Source of the DNA: Acidithiobacillus sp. HP-2
Lineage (GTDB): Bacteria > Pseudomonadota > Gammaproteobacteria > Acidithiobacillales > Acidithiobacillaceae
Length of the DNA: 64,000 bases
Direction of reading: 5' to 3'
NCBI RefSeq assembly: GCF_015100155.1
Contig: NZ_JACKZA010000015.1
Span: 1 to 64,000 of the forward strand
In this document: positions 45,203-55,202 of the stretch, one piece after another
Layout: each line of letters begins with the position of its first letter
Numbering within the stretch: the stretch's first letter is position 1
Position numbers and translations under genes: made by a program
Notes under the pieces: model-generated
What the model saw: only the letters and a program-made list of their open reading frames with translations
Told to the model about the DNA's origin: nothing
The model's database searches: none

Positions 45203-45259
45203 GTTATGGTGTCGAGCAGGACAGTGAGACCTGTCAGGTTGTCAGGGATTTAAGGGTAT

Positions 45260-47062
45260 ATGACTGAGCAGCAACATATTCGTAACTTTTCCATCATTGC
45301 CCATGTGGACCACGGTAAATCCACGCTTGCTGATCAGTTTATCCGCTTGTGCGGTGCCCTGACCGAGCGGGAAATGTCCAGTCAGGTACTGGATACCATG
45401 GATATTGAAAAAGAACGGGGCATTACTATCAAGGCGCAAAGTGTGCGTCTGCAATTCAAGGCCAAAGATGGACAGGAATATCAGTTCAATTTGATTGATA
45501 CGCCAGGTCATGTGGATTTTTCCTATGAAGTGAGCCGTTCCCTGGCAGCCTGTGAAGGGGCTTTGCTGGTGGTAGATGCCTCCCAGGGGGTGGAAGCCCA
45601 AAGTGTGGCTAATTGCTACACGGCTTTGGAGCATGATCTCGAAATTGTTCCGGTGCTCAATAAAATTGATCTTCCAGCGGCAGATACGGCCCGGGTGCGT
45701 ACGGAAATTGAGGAAATTGTCGGACTCCCCGCTGATGACGCCATTGAGGCCAGCGCCAAGGAAGGCATCGGTATTCGTGAGATCCTCGAAAAAGTGGTTG
45801 AACGGATTCCGGCTCCTCAAGGCGATGCCAACGCCCCTTTGCAGGCGCTCATCATCGACTCCTGGTTTGACAATTATCTGGGTACCGTGGTGCTGGTGCG
45901 GGTCATGAACGGATCCATCCGGCCCGGTCAGCGGATTGTGACCATGGTTGGCCAGAAAAATTATGTGGTTGAAAAGGTTGGGGTTTTTACTCCAAAGTCG
46001 CTCATCGTGCCGGCACTGGAAACAGGGGCCGTGGGGTTTGTTATCGCCGGAGTCAAAAGTATTGAAGGCGCGCGGGTAGGCGATACCCTGACTGAACAGG
46101 ATCGGCCAGCGTCTCAGGCCTTGCCGGGATTTCGCGAGGTGCAACCGCAAGTGTTTACCGGCTTGTATCCAGTTGATTCATCCGATTATGAGGATTTTCG
46201 TGAAGCTTTGCAGAAATTGCGTCTGAATGATGCGGCCCTGCAATTTGAACCCGAAACTTCGCAGGCTTTGGGCTTTGGCTTCCGTTGTGGGTTTCTCGGC
46301 TTACTCCATATGGAAATTGTTCAGGAACGCCTGGAACGGGAATATCAGCTCGAACTCATCAGTACCGCACCCACCGTGGTTTATCAGGTGATTACCACCG
46401 ATGGGCAGACTCTGAAAATCTCCAATCCCGCAGAATTGCCCCCCGTCCAGAAAATCGCCGATTTTCAGGAGCCGGTCATCAGCGCCAATATTCTGGTGCC
46501 GGAAACCTATCTGGGTCCGGTGATTGCCTTGTGCGAAGAACGGCGTGGCCAGCAGAAAAATATGCAGTTTACGGGGGGGCAGGTGATGTTGCGTTATGAC
46601 TTACCCCATAATGAGGTGGTCCTGGACTTTTTTGATCGTTTGAAATCAGTCAGTCGCGGTTACGCGTCCATGGATTACGAGTTTGCCCGTTTTGAAAGCG
46701 GCCCACTGGTTAAAATGGATATTTTGATTAATGGCGAAAAGCTGGACGCCCTGTCCTGGATTGTCCATCGCGATGTTTCCGAGCGTCGCGGGCGTGAGCT
46801 GGTTACCCGTTTACGTGAACTTATTCCCCGACAAATGTTCGAAGTGGCCATACAAGCGGCGATTGGTGCCCGAATTATTGCCCGTGAATCCGTCAAGGCA
46901 ATGCGTAAAAACGTCCTTGCCAAATGCTATGGTGGAGATATTTCCCGCAAACGAAAATTGCTGGAGAAGCAGAAAGAGGGCAAAAAGCGTATGAAACAGG
47001 TTGGACACGTGGAAATTCCGCAAGAAGCTTTTCTGGCGGTACTCAAGAGCGATAAACGCTAA
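45260..47062 (+). CDS. lepA: Elongation factor 4 (LepA) GTPase
   Basis: 600 residues, the usual length. N-terminal G domain has AHVDHGKST, the DxxG element of GTPases (DTPGHVDF) and [10 protein letters not shown]; the C-terminal LepA domain shows [28 protein letters not shown]. LepA is a ribosome-associated translational GTPase. It starts the lepA-lepB-rnc-era series and is followed 19 bp later by the signal peptidase gene. Confidence 0.97.
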   Translation: MTEQQHIRNFSIIAHVDHGKSTLADQFIRLCGALTEREMSSQVLDTMDIEKERGITIKAQSVRLQFKAKDGQEYQFNLIDTPGHVDFSYEVSRSLAACEGALLVVDASQGVEAQSVANCYTALEHDLEIVPVLNKIDLPAADTARVRTEIEEIVGLPADDAIEASAKEGIGIREILEKVVERIPAPQGDANAPLQALIIDSWFDNYLGTVVLVRVMNGSIRPGQRIVTMVGQKNYVVEKVGVFTPKSLIVPALETGAVGFVIAGVKSIEGARVGDTLTEQDRPASQALPGFREVQPQVFTGLYPVDSSDYEDFREALQKLRLNDAALQFEPETSQALGFGFRCGFLGLLHMEIVQERLEREYQLELISTAPTVVYQVITTDGQTLKISNPAELPPVQKIADFQEPVISANILVPETYLGPVIALCEERRGQQKNMQFTGGQVMLRYDLPHNEVVLDFFDRLKSVSRGYASMDYEFARFESGPLVKMDILINGEKLDALSWIVHRDVSERRGRELVTRLRELIPRQMFEVAIQAAIGARIIARESVKAMRKNVLAKCYGGDISRKRKLLEKQKEGKKRMKQVGHVEIPQEAFLAVLKSDKR

Positions 47063-47081
47063 AAAGGAAGGAAAAACGTCA

Positions 47082-47873
47082 ATGGATTTTACTTTGGGTT
47101 TGTTTCTGGCGGTGCTGTTATCTGGTCTGATCTGGCTGGTAGATATTGTTTTTCTGCGGCGCAGGCGCGACAAGGAAACCCGTGAGTCTCTCATTGTAGA
47201 ATATGCGCGCAGTTTTTTTCCGGTGCTTCTCGTTGTCTTTTTAATTCGTTCCTTTCTGTTTGAACCGTTCCAGATCCCATCGGGCTCGATGATTCCAACC
47301 CTTCGGGTCGGTGACTTTGTTCTGGTCAACAAATTTCAGTGGGGTTTGCGACTCCCCCTCATTCATACCCCCTTAACCCGGGGCAGCCCGGTAGAAGCCG
47401 GTGATATTATGGTGTTTCGTTATCCCAAAAACCCCCGCATTGACTATATCAAACGGGTCATCGGTCTTCCTGGTGATACGATCGAAGTGAAGGGTAATGA
47501 CCTCTACATCAACGGCAAACTGGTCCCGCAAAAATTTATCGGGAATTTTAATTACCGTCCAGAAGGACAGGGTGCCGAGGGCATGGTCATTCCCACCAAA
47601 GAATATGCCCAGGAATTGGGTGGCCACCATTTTCACATTATTGAGTTTGATACGCCTGAAGCCCAGATGAATTTTGGACCCTATAAAGTCCCCCCCCATT
47701 CCTATTTCATGATGGGAGATGACCGTGACAACAGTAATGACAGTCGTTTCTGGGGTGTAGTGCCAGAGCGCAATATTGTGGGTAAAGCCATGTTTGTGTG
47801 GTTTTCCTGGGATGCAGAAGACTGGTCTATTCGTTGGAAGCAGATTGGCCGTTCGCTGGATGGTCAGCATTAA
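47082..47873 (+). CDS. lepB: Signal peptidase I
   Basis: Start at ATG 47082 after AAGGAAGG gives 263 residues. Two N-terminal membrane helices precede the catalytic Ser (PSGSMIPTLRVGDFVLVNKF) and Lys (YIKRVIGLPGDTIEV), and the C-terminal box GDDRDNSNDSRFWG is intact. It removes signal peptides from exported proteins. It follows lepA by 19 bp in the conserved order lepA-lepB-DUF4845-rnc. Confidence 0.95.
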   Translation: MDFTLGLFLAVLLSGLIWLVDIVFLRRRRDKETRESLIVEYARSFFPVLLVVFLIRSFLFEPFQIPSGSMIPTLRVGDFVLVNKFQWGLRLPLIHTPLTRGSPVEAGDIMVFRYPKNPRIDYIKRVIGLPGDTIEVKGNDLYINGKLVPQKFIGNFNYRPEGQGAEGMVIPTKEYAQELGGHHFHIIEFDTPEAQMNFGPYKVPPHSYFMMGDDRDNSNDSRFWGVVPERNIVGKAMFVWFSWDAEDWSIRWKQIGRSLDGQH

Positions 47874-47958
47874 TTCTTGTTGAATACACTTGCATAAAGC
47901 ATCGTTGGCGTCTAAATGGCGGGCATAAGTCCATCCAGAGTTTTGGGAGATTCCCTCA

Positions 47959-48375
47959 ATGCAAGTTTATAATCCATTTGTCCGCAAGCTCGGCAGTCTG
48001 CCCCAAAACACTGCTGAGTTACCATCCCCGGAGGCTGGCATCGGTCTTATCGGGGTGATTTTCTGGATTTTGATGCTGGTACTGGCCATTGCTTTTGTCG
48101 TGAAAGTGATGCCCAGCTACTATGATTACTGGTCCTTACAAAACATCGTCAAGCAACAGGCGCAACAGGCTGGACCCGAAGAATCCGCCGGACAAATACT
48201 GTATAATCTGAATGGCAGGCTGGGTGTCGCCATGATCCACATTCCACAAAAAGACATCATTATTGAAAAAGCGGGTTCTGGACCGGTTCTGATTACCGTT
48301 ACCTACGACAAAATAGTGCCTTTGGCAGGAAATATGAGCCTGCTTCTGCATTTTCAGGCAAAGGGCGGTCACTGA
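47959..48375 (+). CDS. DUF4845-family membrane protein
   Basis: The 138-residue product has one N-terminal membrane helix (IGLIGVIFWILMLVLAIAFVVKVMPSYYDYW) and a small periplasmic domain (IIIEKAGSGPVLITVTYDKIVPLAGNMSLLLHFQ). Proteins of this DUF are commonly found between lepB and rnc. Function unknown. Ten bases after its stop begins the large inverted repeat described next. Confidence 0.8.
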   Translation: MQVYNPFVRKLGSLPQNTAELPSPEAGIGLIGVIFWILMLVLAIAFVVKVMPSYYDYWSLQNIVKQQAQQAGPEESAGQILYNLNGRLGVAMIHIPQKDIIIEKAGSGPVLITVTYDKIVPLAGNMSLLLHFQAKGGH

Positions 48376-48384
48376 AGTGTTCGT

Positions 48385-48581
48385 CTGAAAGCGGTCGTGG
48401 GCCGGGAAGCTTTTTGCTCCATTGTTCCATGCCTGTTGTTCCAAGGCGCATCCTGCTGTCAGGAGAGAACTCGCCCTGCGGGCTCAAACAGCTCTCCTGA
48501 CGGGCGCAGGATTTCGCCAGGAACAACAACGGCTCAGAAGAAAAGTCGCTGCAAAGCTTCCCGGACCACGACCGCTTTCAG
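48385..48581 (+). promoter_or_regulatory. Long inverted repeat in leader of rnc (candidate RNase III substrate)
   Basis: The arms 48385-48417 and 48551-48581 pair over 30 positions with one mismatch and a two-base bulge. An inner stem (48435-48442 with 520-527; 48445-48456 with 506-518; 48458-48467 with 492-501) continues to a 24-nt loop. In all close to 60 base pairs are possible. It starts 10 bases after the DUF4845 stop and 120 bp before the RNase III start. RNase III genes elsewhere control themselves by cleaving a leader hairpin, so an autoregulatory role is likely; an inserted repeat element is the other reading. Confidence 0.7.
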
Positions 48582-48603
48582 GAATATTCAGGATCAGCTC
48601 AGC

Positions 48604-48628
48604 ACTTCACCAGCGACTGAAGTTTTTT
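48604..48628 (+). terminator. Possible terminator or attenuator upstream of rnc
   Basis: ACTTCA (48604-48609) and TGAAGT (48618-48623) form a short stem around an 8-base loop, followed by TTTTT. It is weak in G/C. It stands between the long inverted repeat and rnc and could end lepA-lepB transcripts or act as an attenuator. Confidence 0.4.
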
Positions 48629-48635
48629 CGGAGTA

Positions 48636-48663
48636 TTCGCGACCTGTTCTTTCCGTGTATGAT
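48636..48663 (+). promoter_or_regulatory. Possible sigma70 promoter for rnc
   Basis: TTCGCG (48636-48641) and TATGAT (48658-48663) are 16 bp apart, 40 bp before the rnc start. The -10 is good and the -35 poor. If real, rnc can be expressed without the hairpin leader. Confidence 0.3.
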
Positions 48664-48702
48664 GGCGCTGTTTTTTGTTTCAAAATCACTGAGAATGGGG
48701 TT

Positions 48703-49383
48703 ATGGGTTCGCTGGATACACTGCAAAAAACGCTGGGATACCGCTTTGCCGAAATGGGTTTGCTCACCCAGGCATTGACGCATCGTAGTGCTGGATCTGC
48801 ACATAATGAACGACTGGAATTTCTGGGTGATGCTGCCCTTAATTTTGTGGTGGCGGCCCGACTGTTTGGTCGTTTCCCCAAGGTGAGCGAGGGCGATTTA
48901 TCCCGTATGCGCGCACGGCTGGTGCGCGAAGAAACGCTGGCTGAAATTGCCGGTGAAATTGCCTTGGCGGATTATCTGATTTTGGGTCCGGGCGAAGTGC
49001 GCAGTGGTGGCGCGCGGCGCGATTCCATTCGCGCCGACGCCCTGGAAGCCGTTATTGGTGCGGCCTTTCTGGATGGAGGCTTCAGTGCGGCTGAAGGCAT
49101 TGTCCTCAAGTTGCTGGAACCGCGTATTACCGATCAGTTGGGTGATGCTGAATTGCGTGACCCCAAAACCCGTTTGCAGGAATTTTTGCAGGGTCGAGGG
49201 CGACCCCTGCCGATTTATACGCTCATTGAAGAAAAAGGGCAGGCCCACGAAAGACGATTTGTGGCGCGCTGTAGTGTTCCCGGAATTGAGCCCACGGAAG
49301 CAGAAGATGGCAGTCGGCGCAAAGCCGAGCAGCAGGCGGCTACATTGATGCTTACGCAACTGCAGAACACGCCGCGTGGCTGA
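48703..49383 (+). CDS. rnc: Ribonuclease III
   Basis: The ATG at 48703 yields 226 residues, standard for RNase III; the open frame running further upstream crosses the inverted repeat and is not coding. The catalytic motif NERLEFLGDAALNFVVA and the second acidic cluster (ALEAVIGAAFLDGG) are present, followed by a double-strand RNA-binding domain (DPKTRLQEFLQGRGRPLPIY ... GSRRKAEQQAATLML). It cleaves double-stranded RNA. The stop overlaps the era start by 8 bp. Confidence 0.95.
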   Translation: MGSLDTLQKTLGYRFAEMGLLTQALTHRSAGSAHNERLEFLGDAALNFVVAARLFGRFPKVSEGDLSRMRARLVREETLAEIAGEIALADYLILGPGEVRSGGARRDSIRADALEAVIGAAFLDGGFSAAEGIVLKLLEPRITDQLGDAELRDPKTRLQEFLQGRGRPLPIYTLIEEKGQAHERRFVARCSVPGIEPTEAEDGSRRKAEQQAATLMLTQLQNTPRG

Positions 49384-50290
49384 AAATACCGATCAGGACC
49401 GCGTCGAAACCTACCGGAGTGGTTATGTAGCCCTGCTGGGCCGCCCCAATGTGGGGAAATCTACCCTGCTCAATCATCTGGTGGGGCAAAAAATCAGTAT
49501 TACGGCCCCCCGTCCACAAACTACCCGTGATCAGATTCTGGGCATTTTAACCCGATCTGATGGTCAGGCCCTGTTTTTGGATACCCCGGGTGTTCATAGT
49601 GGTTACCGTAGCCTGAACAGGCACCTGCTAAGAGCAACGCGAGGCGCCTTGGAGTCGGCAGATCTGGGTGTATTGGTGGTGGAGGCCCTAGCCTGGACAG
49701 CTGATGATGGAGAAGCCCTGCGCTGGTTGCAGCGTAGTGGCATTCCGATACTGGCTGTGGTCAATAAAATAGACAAAATCAAGACCAAAGAGCGTCTGTT
49801 TCCTTACTTGCAGAGTTTGTCCGAACGCGCTGATTTCGCCGCAGTCATTCCTCTGTCAGCGCGTAAAACCGGGGATGTGGAACGATTGGCTGATGTACTG
49901 ATTCCGTTATTACCCCTTTCGGAAGCGGTGTTTCCTGAAGATCAGGTCACGGATCGGAATATGCGTTTCATGGCAGCGGAAATTATTCGTGAACAGATTT
50001 TCCGGCAGTTAGGCGCAGAATTACCTTACGACACGGCTGTTGCCATTGATAGTTATCAGGTTGAAAACGGACAACAGCGTATTGAGGCGACCATTTACTG
50101 TCGGCGCTCAGGTCAAAAAGCCATCATTCTTGGTGAGGGTGGCAGTCGCTTGCGGGTTATTGGTAGTCGTGCCCGGGAAGCATTGCAGCAGTTGACCGAA
50201 GAACGTGTCTGGCTGGGCCTTTGGGTCAAACAAAAAGAGCAATGGACGGACGATCCCCATATTTTGCGCGAGCTGGGGTATGACGACTGA
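49376..50290 (+). CDS. era: GTPase Era
   Basis: 304 residues starting with GTG at 49376. G1 [13 protein letters not shown]3 DTPGVH, G4 NKID and a C-terminal KH domain ([20 protein letters not shown]) identify Era, needed for 16S rRNA maturation. It overlaps rnc (8 bp) and recO (11 bp), as in many proteobacteria. Confidence 0.96.
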   Translation: MAENTDQDRVETYRSGYVALLGRPNVGKSTLLNHLVGQKISITAPRPQTTRDQILGILTRSDGQALFLDTPGVHSGYRSLNRHLLRATRGALESADLGVLVVEALAWTADDGEALRWLQRSGIPILAVVNKIDKIKTKERLFPYLQSLSERADFAAVIPLSARKTGDVERLADVLIPLLPLSEAVFPEDQVTDRNMRFMAAEIIREQIFRQLGAELPYDTAVAIDSYQVENGQQRIEATIYCRRSGQKAIILGEGGSRLRVIGSRAREALQQLTEERVWLGLWVKQKEQWTDDPHILRELGYDD

Positions 50291-51020
50291 GTCCGGTGAT
50301 CGGGCCTGGGTATTGCACCGCTATGCTTATGGAGATTCGAGTCTGGTGGTAGAGTTTTTCAGCCGGAAACAGGGACGTCTGGGGCTGCTGGCCAAGGGCG
50401 CACGACGTCCCCGCTCGCCACTTGCCAGAATTGAGGCGGGGCGACCGCTGTGGATTCGCTGGCAGGGGAAAGGGGATCTGCCCTTATTGGTCCAGGCCGA
50501 AGAACTGGCTGCCGTACATCCCCTGAATACCCTGCAAAACCTGAGCTTGTTTTACATGAACGAGTTACTGTTGCGGCTCACCCAGCGCGCTGATCCATTT
50601 CCCGAGTTTTTTGATCAGTACGAAACCACTATCGAGGGCTTCAACGATGTCGCAGCAATCGCCTGGAATCTGCGGCGCTACGAACGGCATCTGCTCGAAG
50701 CTTTGGGCTGGGCTGCAGATCTGAGCCATTGTGGACAATGTGGTATCACCCTGACACCCGACACCAAATGGTCTTACCTGACCCAGACCGGGGTATTTTG
50801 TCCCCGTCATACACCAGAACAAGGGTCTGTAAGCATTCCTGCAGAAGCCTTGCAATGGCTTGATGGCCCGATGAACAGCGCGCCAGCTTCCGGCTATAAT
50901 GCGCACTTGAGAAATTACCTGGAACGTGAACTGCAGGTCCATCTCGGCAGCAAGGCACTGGAGAGTCGGCGCCTCCTTGCGGCATACTTGCAACGCCATA
51001 AGCGTAGCGCATCAACCTGA
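50280..51020 (+). CDS. recO: DNA repair protein RecO
   Basis: Start ATG at 50280, inside the end of era, gives 246 residues. The N-terminal OB fold ([37 protein letters not shown]) and the zinc-like CGQCGITL ... CPRH pair are typical. RecO loads RecA at gaps with RecR. Confidence 0.92.
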   Translation: MTTESGDRAWVLHRYAYGDSSLVVEFFSRKQGRLGLLAKGARRPRSPLARIEAGRPLWIRWQGKGDLPLLVQAEELAAVHPLNTLQNLSLFYMNELLLRLTQRADPFPEFFDQYETTIEGFNDVAAIAWNLRRYERHLLEALGWAADLSHCGQCGITLTPDTKWSYLTQTGVFCPRHTPEQGSVSIPAEALQWLDGPMNSAPASGYNAHLRNYLERELQVHLGSKALESRRLLAAYLQRHKRSAST

Positions 51021-51039
51021 ACCATGAGGAGCATCATCC

Positions 51040-51765
51040 ATGATTGCCTTGGGTGTTAATATTGATCATGTGGCCACCCTGCGCCAGGCGCGGGGCACCC
51101 GATATCCCGACCCGATCGAAGCGGCCTTTGTCGCAGAACGCGCCGGAGCCGATGCCATTACTGCGCACCTGCGCGAAGATCGTCGCCATATTCAGGAACG
51201 GGACATCGAGATTCTCTGCCAGATCCTGCAGACCCGCCTCAATCTGGAAATGGCAGTAGAAGAAGGGGTAATGCGCATTGCCGAGCGACTGTCTCCCAGT
51301 GATTGCTGTCTGGTCCCGGAACGGCGTGCCGAACTCAGCACCGAAGGCGGACTGGATGTTGCCGGACAAATGCCACGCATCAGGGAAGCCTGCCAGCGTC
51401 TGGCCCAGGCCGGGGTGAGAGTGTCTTTGTTTGTTGATCCGGACCCTTTTCAGCTGGAAGCAGCGGCAGAAACGGGTGCTCCGGTGGTGGAATTGCACAC
51501 TGGTCGCTATGCCAATGCGCCCGATACGGCAAAACGTCTTGAAGAACTGGGTTTGATTGGCAGTGCGGTCAATTTTGCAGAAAGCCTGGGGCTGCAGGTG
51601 AATGCCGGGCATGGGCTGGATTACCATAATGTCCAGGCGATTGCTGCCATTCCGGGTATTCGTGAGTTGAATATTGGTCATGCCATTGTTTCCCATGCAG
51701 TATTTAGCGGTCTTGGTGCCGCTGTGACGGAAATGAAGCGATTGATGCTTGAGGCCCGTGGATGA
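51040..51765 (+). CDS. pdxJ: Pyridoxine 5'-phosphate synthase
   Basis: 241 residues beginning [24 protein letters not shown], with [16 protein letters not shown] and [20 protein letters not shown] and GHGLDYHNV. PdxJ condenses aminoacetone phosphate and deoxyxylulose phosphate to make vitamin B6. It overlaps acpS by 4 bp. Confidence 0.96.
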   Translation: MIALGVNIDHVATLRQARGTRYPDPIEAAFVAERAGADAITAHLREDRRHIQERDIEILCQILQTRLNLEMAVEEGVMRIAERLSPSDCCLVPERRAELSTEGGLDVAGQMPRIREACQRLAQAGVRVSLFVDPDPFQLEAAAETGAPVVELHTGRYANAPDTAKRLEELGLIGSAVNFAESLGLQVNAGHGLDYHNVQAIAAIPGIRELNIGHAIVSHAVFSGLGAAVTEMKRLMLEARG

Positions 51766-52151
51766 TTGTCGGAATGGGTACAGATATTGTGGCTGTGGAC
51801 CGCATGGCCCGTTTGCACGCCCGCTATGGTCTGCGTCTGAATGAACGCATTCTGGGCCCTCTGGAGCGTGCTGATCTGCCTGATGAAGCGGCTGCTGCTG
51901 CGGCTTTTCTGGCACGTCGGTTTGCCGCAAAGGAAGCGGCCTATAAGGCGCTGGGAAGCGGTCTGGGTGAAGGTATGCGCTGGTCGGACGTACAGGTTAC
52001 CCACGACGCTGCCGGCCGGCCGCAATTGCTGATGCAGGGGAAATCCGGAGAATTGCTGGCGCAATGGGGAAGGGAGGTGCGTACCTGGCTTTCCATCAGT
52101 GATGAACGGCGTTATGCCACTGCGGTGGTCATTCTGGAATTGGGAGCCTAA
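51762..52151 (+). CDS. acpS: Holo-[acyl-carrier-protein] synthase
   Basis: 129 residues: [15 protein letters not shown] at the start with the Mg-binding Asp, and the catalytic segment [20 protein letters not shown]. It attaches phosphopantetheine to the AcpP encoded at 62641. Overlaps pdxJ by ATGA. Confidence 0.95.
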   Translation: MIVGMGTDIVAVDRMARLHARYGLRLNERILGPLERADLPDEAAAAAAFLARRFAAKEAAYKALGSGLGEGMRWSDVQVTHDAAGRPQLLMQGKSGELLAQWGREVRTWLSISDERRYATAVVILELGA

Positions 52152-52154
52152 CGC

Positions 52155-53477
52155 ATGAAAGTAACGGTTGTCGGAACCGGATATGTGGGTCTGGTCACTG
52201 GAGCCTGCCTTGCCCAGGTCGGTAATCAGGTGCTTTGTGTGGATATCGATGCGGATAAGGTAGCGCGTTTGCGTCAGGCTGAAGTCCCCATATACGAACC
52301 CGACTTGCCGGGCATTGTGCAGGATGGGGTCAAAAGTGGAAGACTGCAGTTTACGACGGATATTGCTGCGGGTGTTGCGCATGGCAACTTTGTATTCATT
52401 GCGGTAGGCACCCCACCCGAAGAAGACGGCTCTGCGGACCTGCGTCATGTTCTGGCTGTTGCGGGTGAAATTGGTCAGCATCTGCAAAATCCGGTGATTG
52501 TCATCAACAAATCCACGGTTCCGGTGGGAACCGCGCGCAAAGTACAGGATCATATTGCGGCCGTCCTGACAAAGCGCGGGGTGGATATCCCTTTCGTGGT
52601 GGTCTCCAACCCGGAGTTTTTGAAAGAAGGTGCGGCGGTAGCGGATTTCATGAAACCAGACCGGATTGTGGTGGGTACCGATGATCCCGTTGCTGCCGAA
52701 AAAATGCGCGCGCTCTATGCACCCTTTAACCGTAATCATGACCGCCTCATCATCATGGATCCACCTTCCGCCGAACTGACCAAATATGCTGCCAATGTCA
52801 TGTTGGCCACCAAAATTTCGTTGATGAACGAACTGGCTGGGCTGGCCGAATGTGTGGGTGCGGATATTGAACAGGTACGTCGGGGCATTGGTGCGGACCC
52901 CCGCATTGGTTATTCGTTTATTTATCCAGGCTGTGGTTATGGGGGATCCTGTTTTCCCAAGGATGTACGCGCCCTGGAGTACAGCGCCAGGCAACATGAT
53001 TTTGACGCCCCGCTGCTTACGGCAGTAGAAGCCGTCAATAATCGCCAGAAACAGATTCTGGAAAAAAAACTGGTAGCCGTCCTCGGCGAAGACCTGAAAG
53101 GAAAAAAAATTGCCATATGGGGCCTGGCCTTCAAACCCAATACCGACGATTTGCGCGAAGCCCCCAGCCGGGTACTGATTGCGGGTATCCTGAAAAGAGG
53201 TGGCACAGTGCAGGCCTATGATCCTGTAGCCATGGATGAGGTTGGGCGGGTGTACGCCGGGGAGTCAGCACTGACCCTTTGCGTCGATCCTTATGCGGCC
53301 TGCGAGGGCGCGGATGCCCTGGTTATATGTACGGAATGGCAGGAGTTTCGCAGTCCGGATTTTGCTGAAATGCGTCGGCTTCTCCGTCAGGCGGTCATTG
53401 TCGACGGCCGCAATATTTATGAACCGACGGTACTGCGGGCAGAGGGTTTCGTCTATTCTGCCATTGGACGGCCTTGA
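52155..53477 (+). CDS. ugd: UDP-glucose 6-dehydrogenase
   Basis: 440 residues with the NAD fold [23 protein letters not shown] and the catalytic Cys motif [18 protein letters not shown]. It oxidises UDP-glucose to UDP-glucuronate for polysaccharide or LPS. It sits 3 bp after acpS, and hldA follows 1 bp later, so envelope-sugar synthesis may be coordinated. GDP-mannose dehydrogenase is less likely. Confidence 0.9.
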   Translation: MKVTVVGTGYVGLVTGACLAQVGNQVLCVDIDADKVARLRQAEVPIYEPDLPGIVQDGVKSGRLQFTTDIAAGVAHGNFVFIAVGTPPEEDGSADLRHVLAVAGEIGQHLQNPVIVINKSTVPVGTARKVQDHIAAVLTKRGVDIPFVVVSNPEFLKEGAAVADFMKPDRIVVGTDDPVAAEKMRALYAPFNRNHDRLIIMDPPSAELTKYAANVMLATKISLMNELAGLAECVGADIEQVRRGIGADPRIGYSFIYPGCGYGGSCFPKDVRALEYSARQHDFDAPLLTAVEAVNNRQKQILEKKLVAVLGEDLKGKKIAIWGLAFKPNTDDLREAPSRVLIAGILKRGGTVQAYDPVAMDEVGRVYAGESALTLCVDPYAACEGADALVICTEWQEFRSPDFAEMRRLLRQAVIVDGRNIYEPTVLRAEGFVYSAIGRP

Positions 53478-53478
53478 T

Positions 53479-54420
53479 ATGTTAAATGCACTGGATAATC
53501 TCGCTCAGGCCCGGGTCGCCATCATTGGCGACGTGATGCTGGATCGTTACTGGTTTGGCAAGGTCGATCGTATTTCGCCGGAAGCGCCGGTGCCCGTAGT
53601 ACAGGTTCGTCGTGAAGAAGAGCGTCCGGGCGGGGCTGCCAACGTTGCGCTGAATGTGCTTTCCCTGGGAGCTGAGGCGCATTTGCTGGCACCAGTCGGC
53701 GAGGATGCTGCGGGGGCTCAGCTGACCCGCCTTCTTGAGCAGGCGGGTGTCAAAACCCGACTGATCGCAGATGCCAGTTACCCGACTACGGTGAAATTGC
53801 GGGTCATTGGCCATCAACAGCAGTTGCTGCGCATGGATTTTGAGTCACAGCCCAGCTCCGAGCATGGGGAAAATATGCGCGCCATGGCCCATGAAATATT
53901 GATGGGTGCGGGTGCCTTGCTGCTTTCCGATTATGGAAAAGGGGCCTTGCAGGCGGTCGAATCCCTGATTGCGTCCGGGCGGGCTGCAGGCCTGCCGGTG
54001 CTGATTGATCCCAAAGGACGGGATTACCGTCCTTATGCCGGAGCCACCATTATTACGCCCAACCTGAGTGAATTTCAGGCAGTGGCAGGGACCTGGACGA
54101 GTGAAGAACAATTTCTGGCGCTGGGCCGGGAATGGCGCCAGAAATTGCGGCTGGAAGCACTTCTGGTCACACGCGGCGAGGAGGGGATGACCCTGTTCAC
54201 CGAAAATGCCATTCATCATCATCCCGCCCGGGCGCGTGAAGTGTTTGATGTGACCGGTGCCGGGGATACGGTCATTGCCACCCTGGCGACGGCCCTGGCC
54301 GCCGGATGGCCCATGGATCAGTCGGTAGAACTGGCTAACCGGGCGGCAGGTATTGTGGTCGGCAAGCTGGGGGCGGCCGTTGTCAGTTGCGAAGAACTGG
54401 CTGCCCAGGGCGGCGAATGA
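53479..54420 (+). CDS. hldA: D-glycero-beta-D-manno-heptose-7-phosphate kinase (HldA)
   Basis: The ATG at 53479 gives 313 residues, only the kinase half of the E. coli bifunctional HldE. VAIIGDVMLDRYWFGKVDRISPEAPVPVV, the GGAANVALNV motif and DVTGAGDTVIATLA are those of the heptose kinase. Makes the LPS inner-core heptose bisphosphate. The adenylyltransferase part is not next to it, so it must be encoded elsewhere. Confidence 0.9.
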   Translation: MLNALDNLAQARVAIIGDVMLDRYWFGKVDRISPEAPVPVVQVRREEERPGGAANVALNVLSLGAEAHLLAPVGEDAAGAQLTRLLEQAGVKTRLIADASYPTTVKLRVIGHQQQLLRMDFESQPSSEHGENMRAMAHEILMGAGALLLSDYGKGALQAVESLIASGRAAGLPVLIDPKGRDYRPYAGATIITPNLSEFQAVAGTWTSEEQFLALGREWRQKLRLEALLVTRGEEGMTLFTENAIHHHPARAREVFDVTGAGDTVIATLATALAAGWPMDQSVELANRAAGIVVGKLGAAVVSCEELAAQGGE

Positions 54421-55202
54421 AGCAAGACCCCGATTCTTCAGGCTTGCCACGTCTGCCCGTACCCAAATTGCTGCAGCGGCGCATTGGTCGTGCGGTAGCT
54501 GATTTTCGCATGATCCAGCCCGGTGACCGCATACTTTTGGCGCTTTCTGGGGGTAAGGATTCGCTCACGTTGCTGCACATGCTCCGTGCCATGCAGCGGC
54601 AATTTTCGGTGCCCTTTGAGCTGGGGGTGGCGACTGTTGACCCCATGAGTCCCGACTACGATCCGCAAGTACTGCTGCCTTACATGGAATCTCTCGATAT
54701 TCCTTATTTTCTGGAGCGACAGGATATTTACGAGCGGGCCAAAAAGCATCTGTTGCGCCCCTCCTACTGCAGCTTTTGTGCGCGCATGCGCCGGGGAGTT
54801 CTTTATCGCTGCGCCCGCCGCGAAGGTTACAATGTTCTCGCTTTGGGGCAGCATCTCGATGATTTTGCCGAAAGCTTTTTCATGTCCATGTTCTATAATG
54901 GCGAAATGCGGACCATGAAAGCCCATTATCGCGTCAGGGAAGGGGATTTACGGGTTATTCGTCCGCTGGTGTATTGTCGCGAACGGCAGATGCGCCAGCA
55001 TGCTGAAGAACAAAAATTACCTGTCATTTATGAGAACTGTCCGGCCTGTTTTGGCAAACCCACAGAACGTCAACACATGAAAGAACTGCTGGCGCAACAG
55101 GAAGCCCATGATCCGCGCCTGTTCAGGCAGCTTCAGCGCGCCTTGCAGCCGCTGATGGGAACGGGTCTGGAAGATTTGCATTTTGAGGATGAGCATGACT
55201 GA
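54417..55202 (+). CDS. ttcA: tRNA 2-thiocytidine biosynthesis protein TtcA
   Basis: From ATG 54417, 261 residues with the PP-loop ILLALSGGKDSLTLLHML and the paired CSFCARMRRGVLYRCA motif, plus ENCPACF, matching the Fe-S-binding TtcA family that thiolates C32 in tRNA. Overlaps hldA by 4 bp and hslO by 8 bp. Confidence 0.92.
   Translation: MKQDPDSSGLPRLPVPKLLQRRIGRAVADFRMIQPGDRILLALSGGKDSLTLLHMLRAMQRQFSVPFELGVATVDPMSPDYDPQVLLPYMESLDIPYFLERQDIYERAKKHLLRPSYCSFCARMRRGVLYRCARREGYNVLALGQHLDDFAESFFMSMFYNGEMRTMKAHYRVREGDLRVIRPLVYCRERQMRQHAEEQKLPVIYENCPACFGKPTERQHMKELLAQQEAHDPRLFRQLQRALQPLMGTGLEDLHFEDEHD

Noticed and set aside
48397-48702. Longer N-terminus for RNase III
   Set aside because: The extra part crosses the inverted repeat, has no ribosome site and RNase III normally starts at the later ATG.
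51678-52997. 439-residue open frame on the minus strand
   Set aside because: Antisense shadow of acpS and ugd, both with clear catalytic motifs; composition is low-complexity like other shadow frames.
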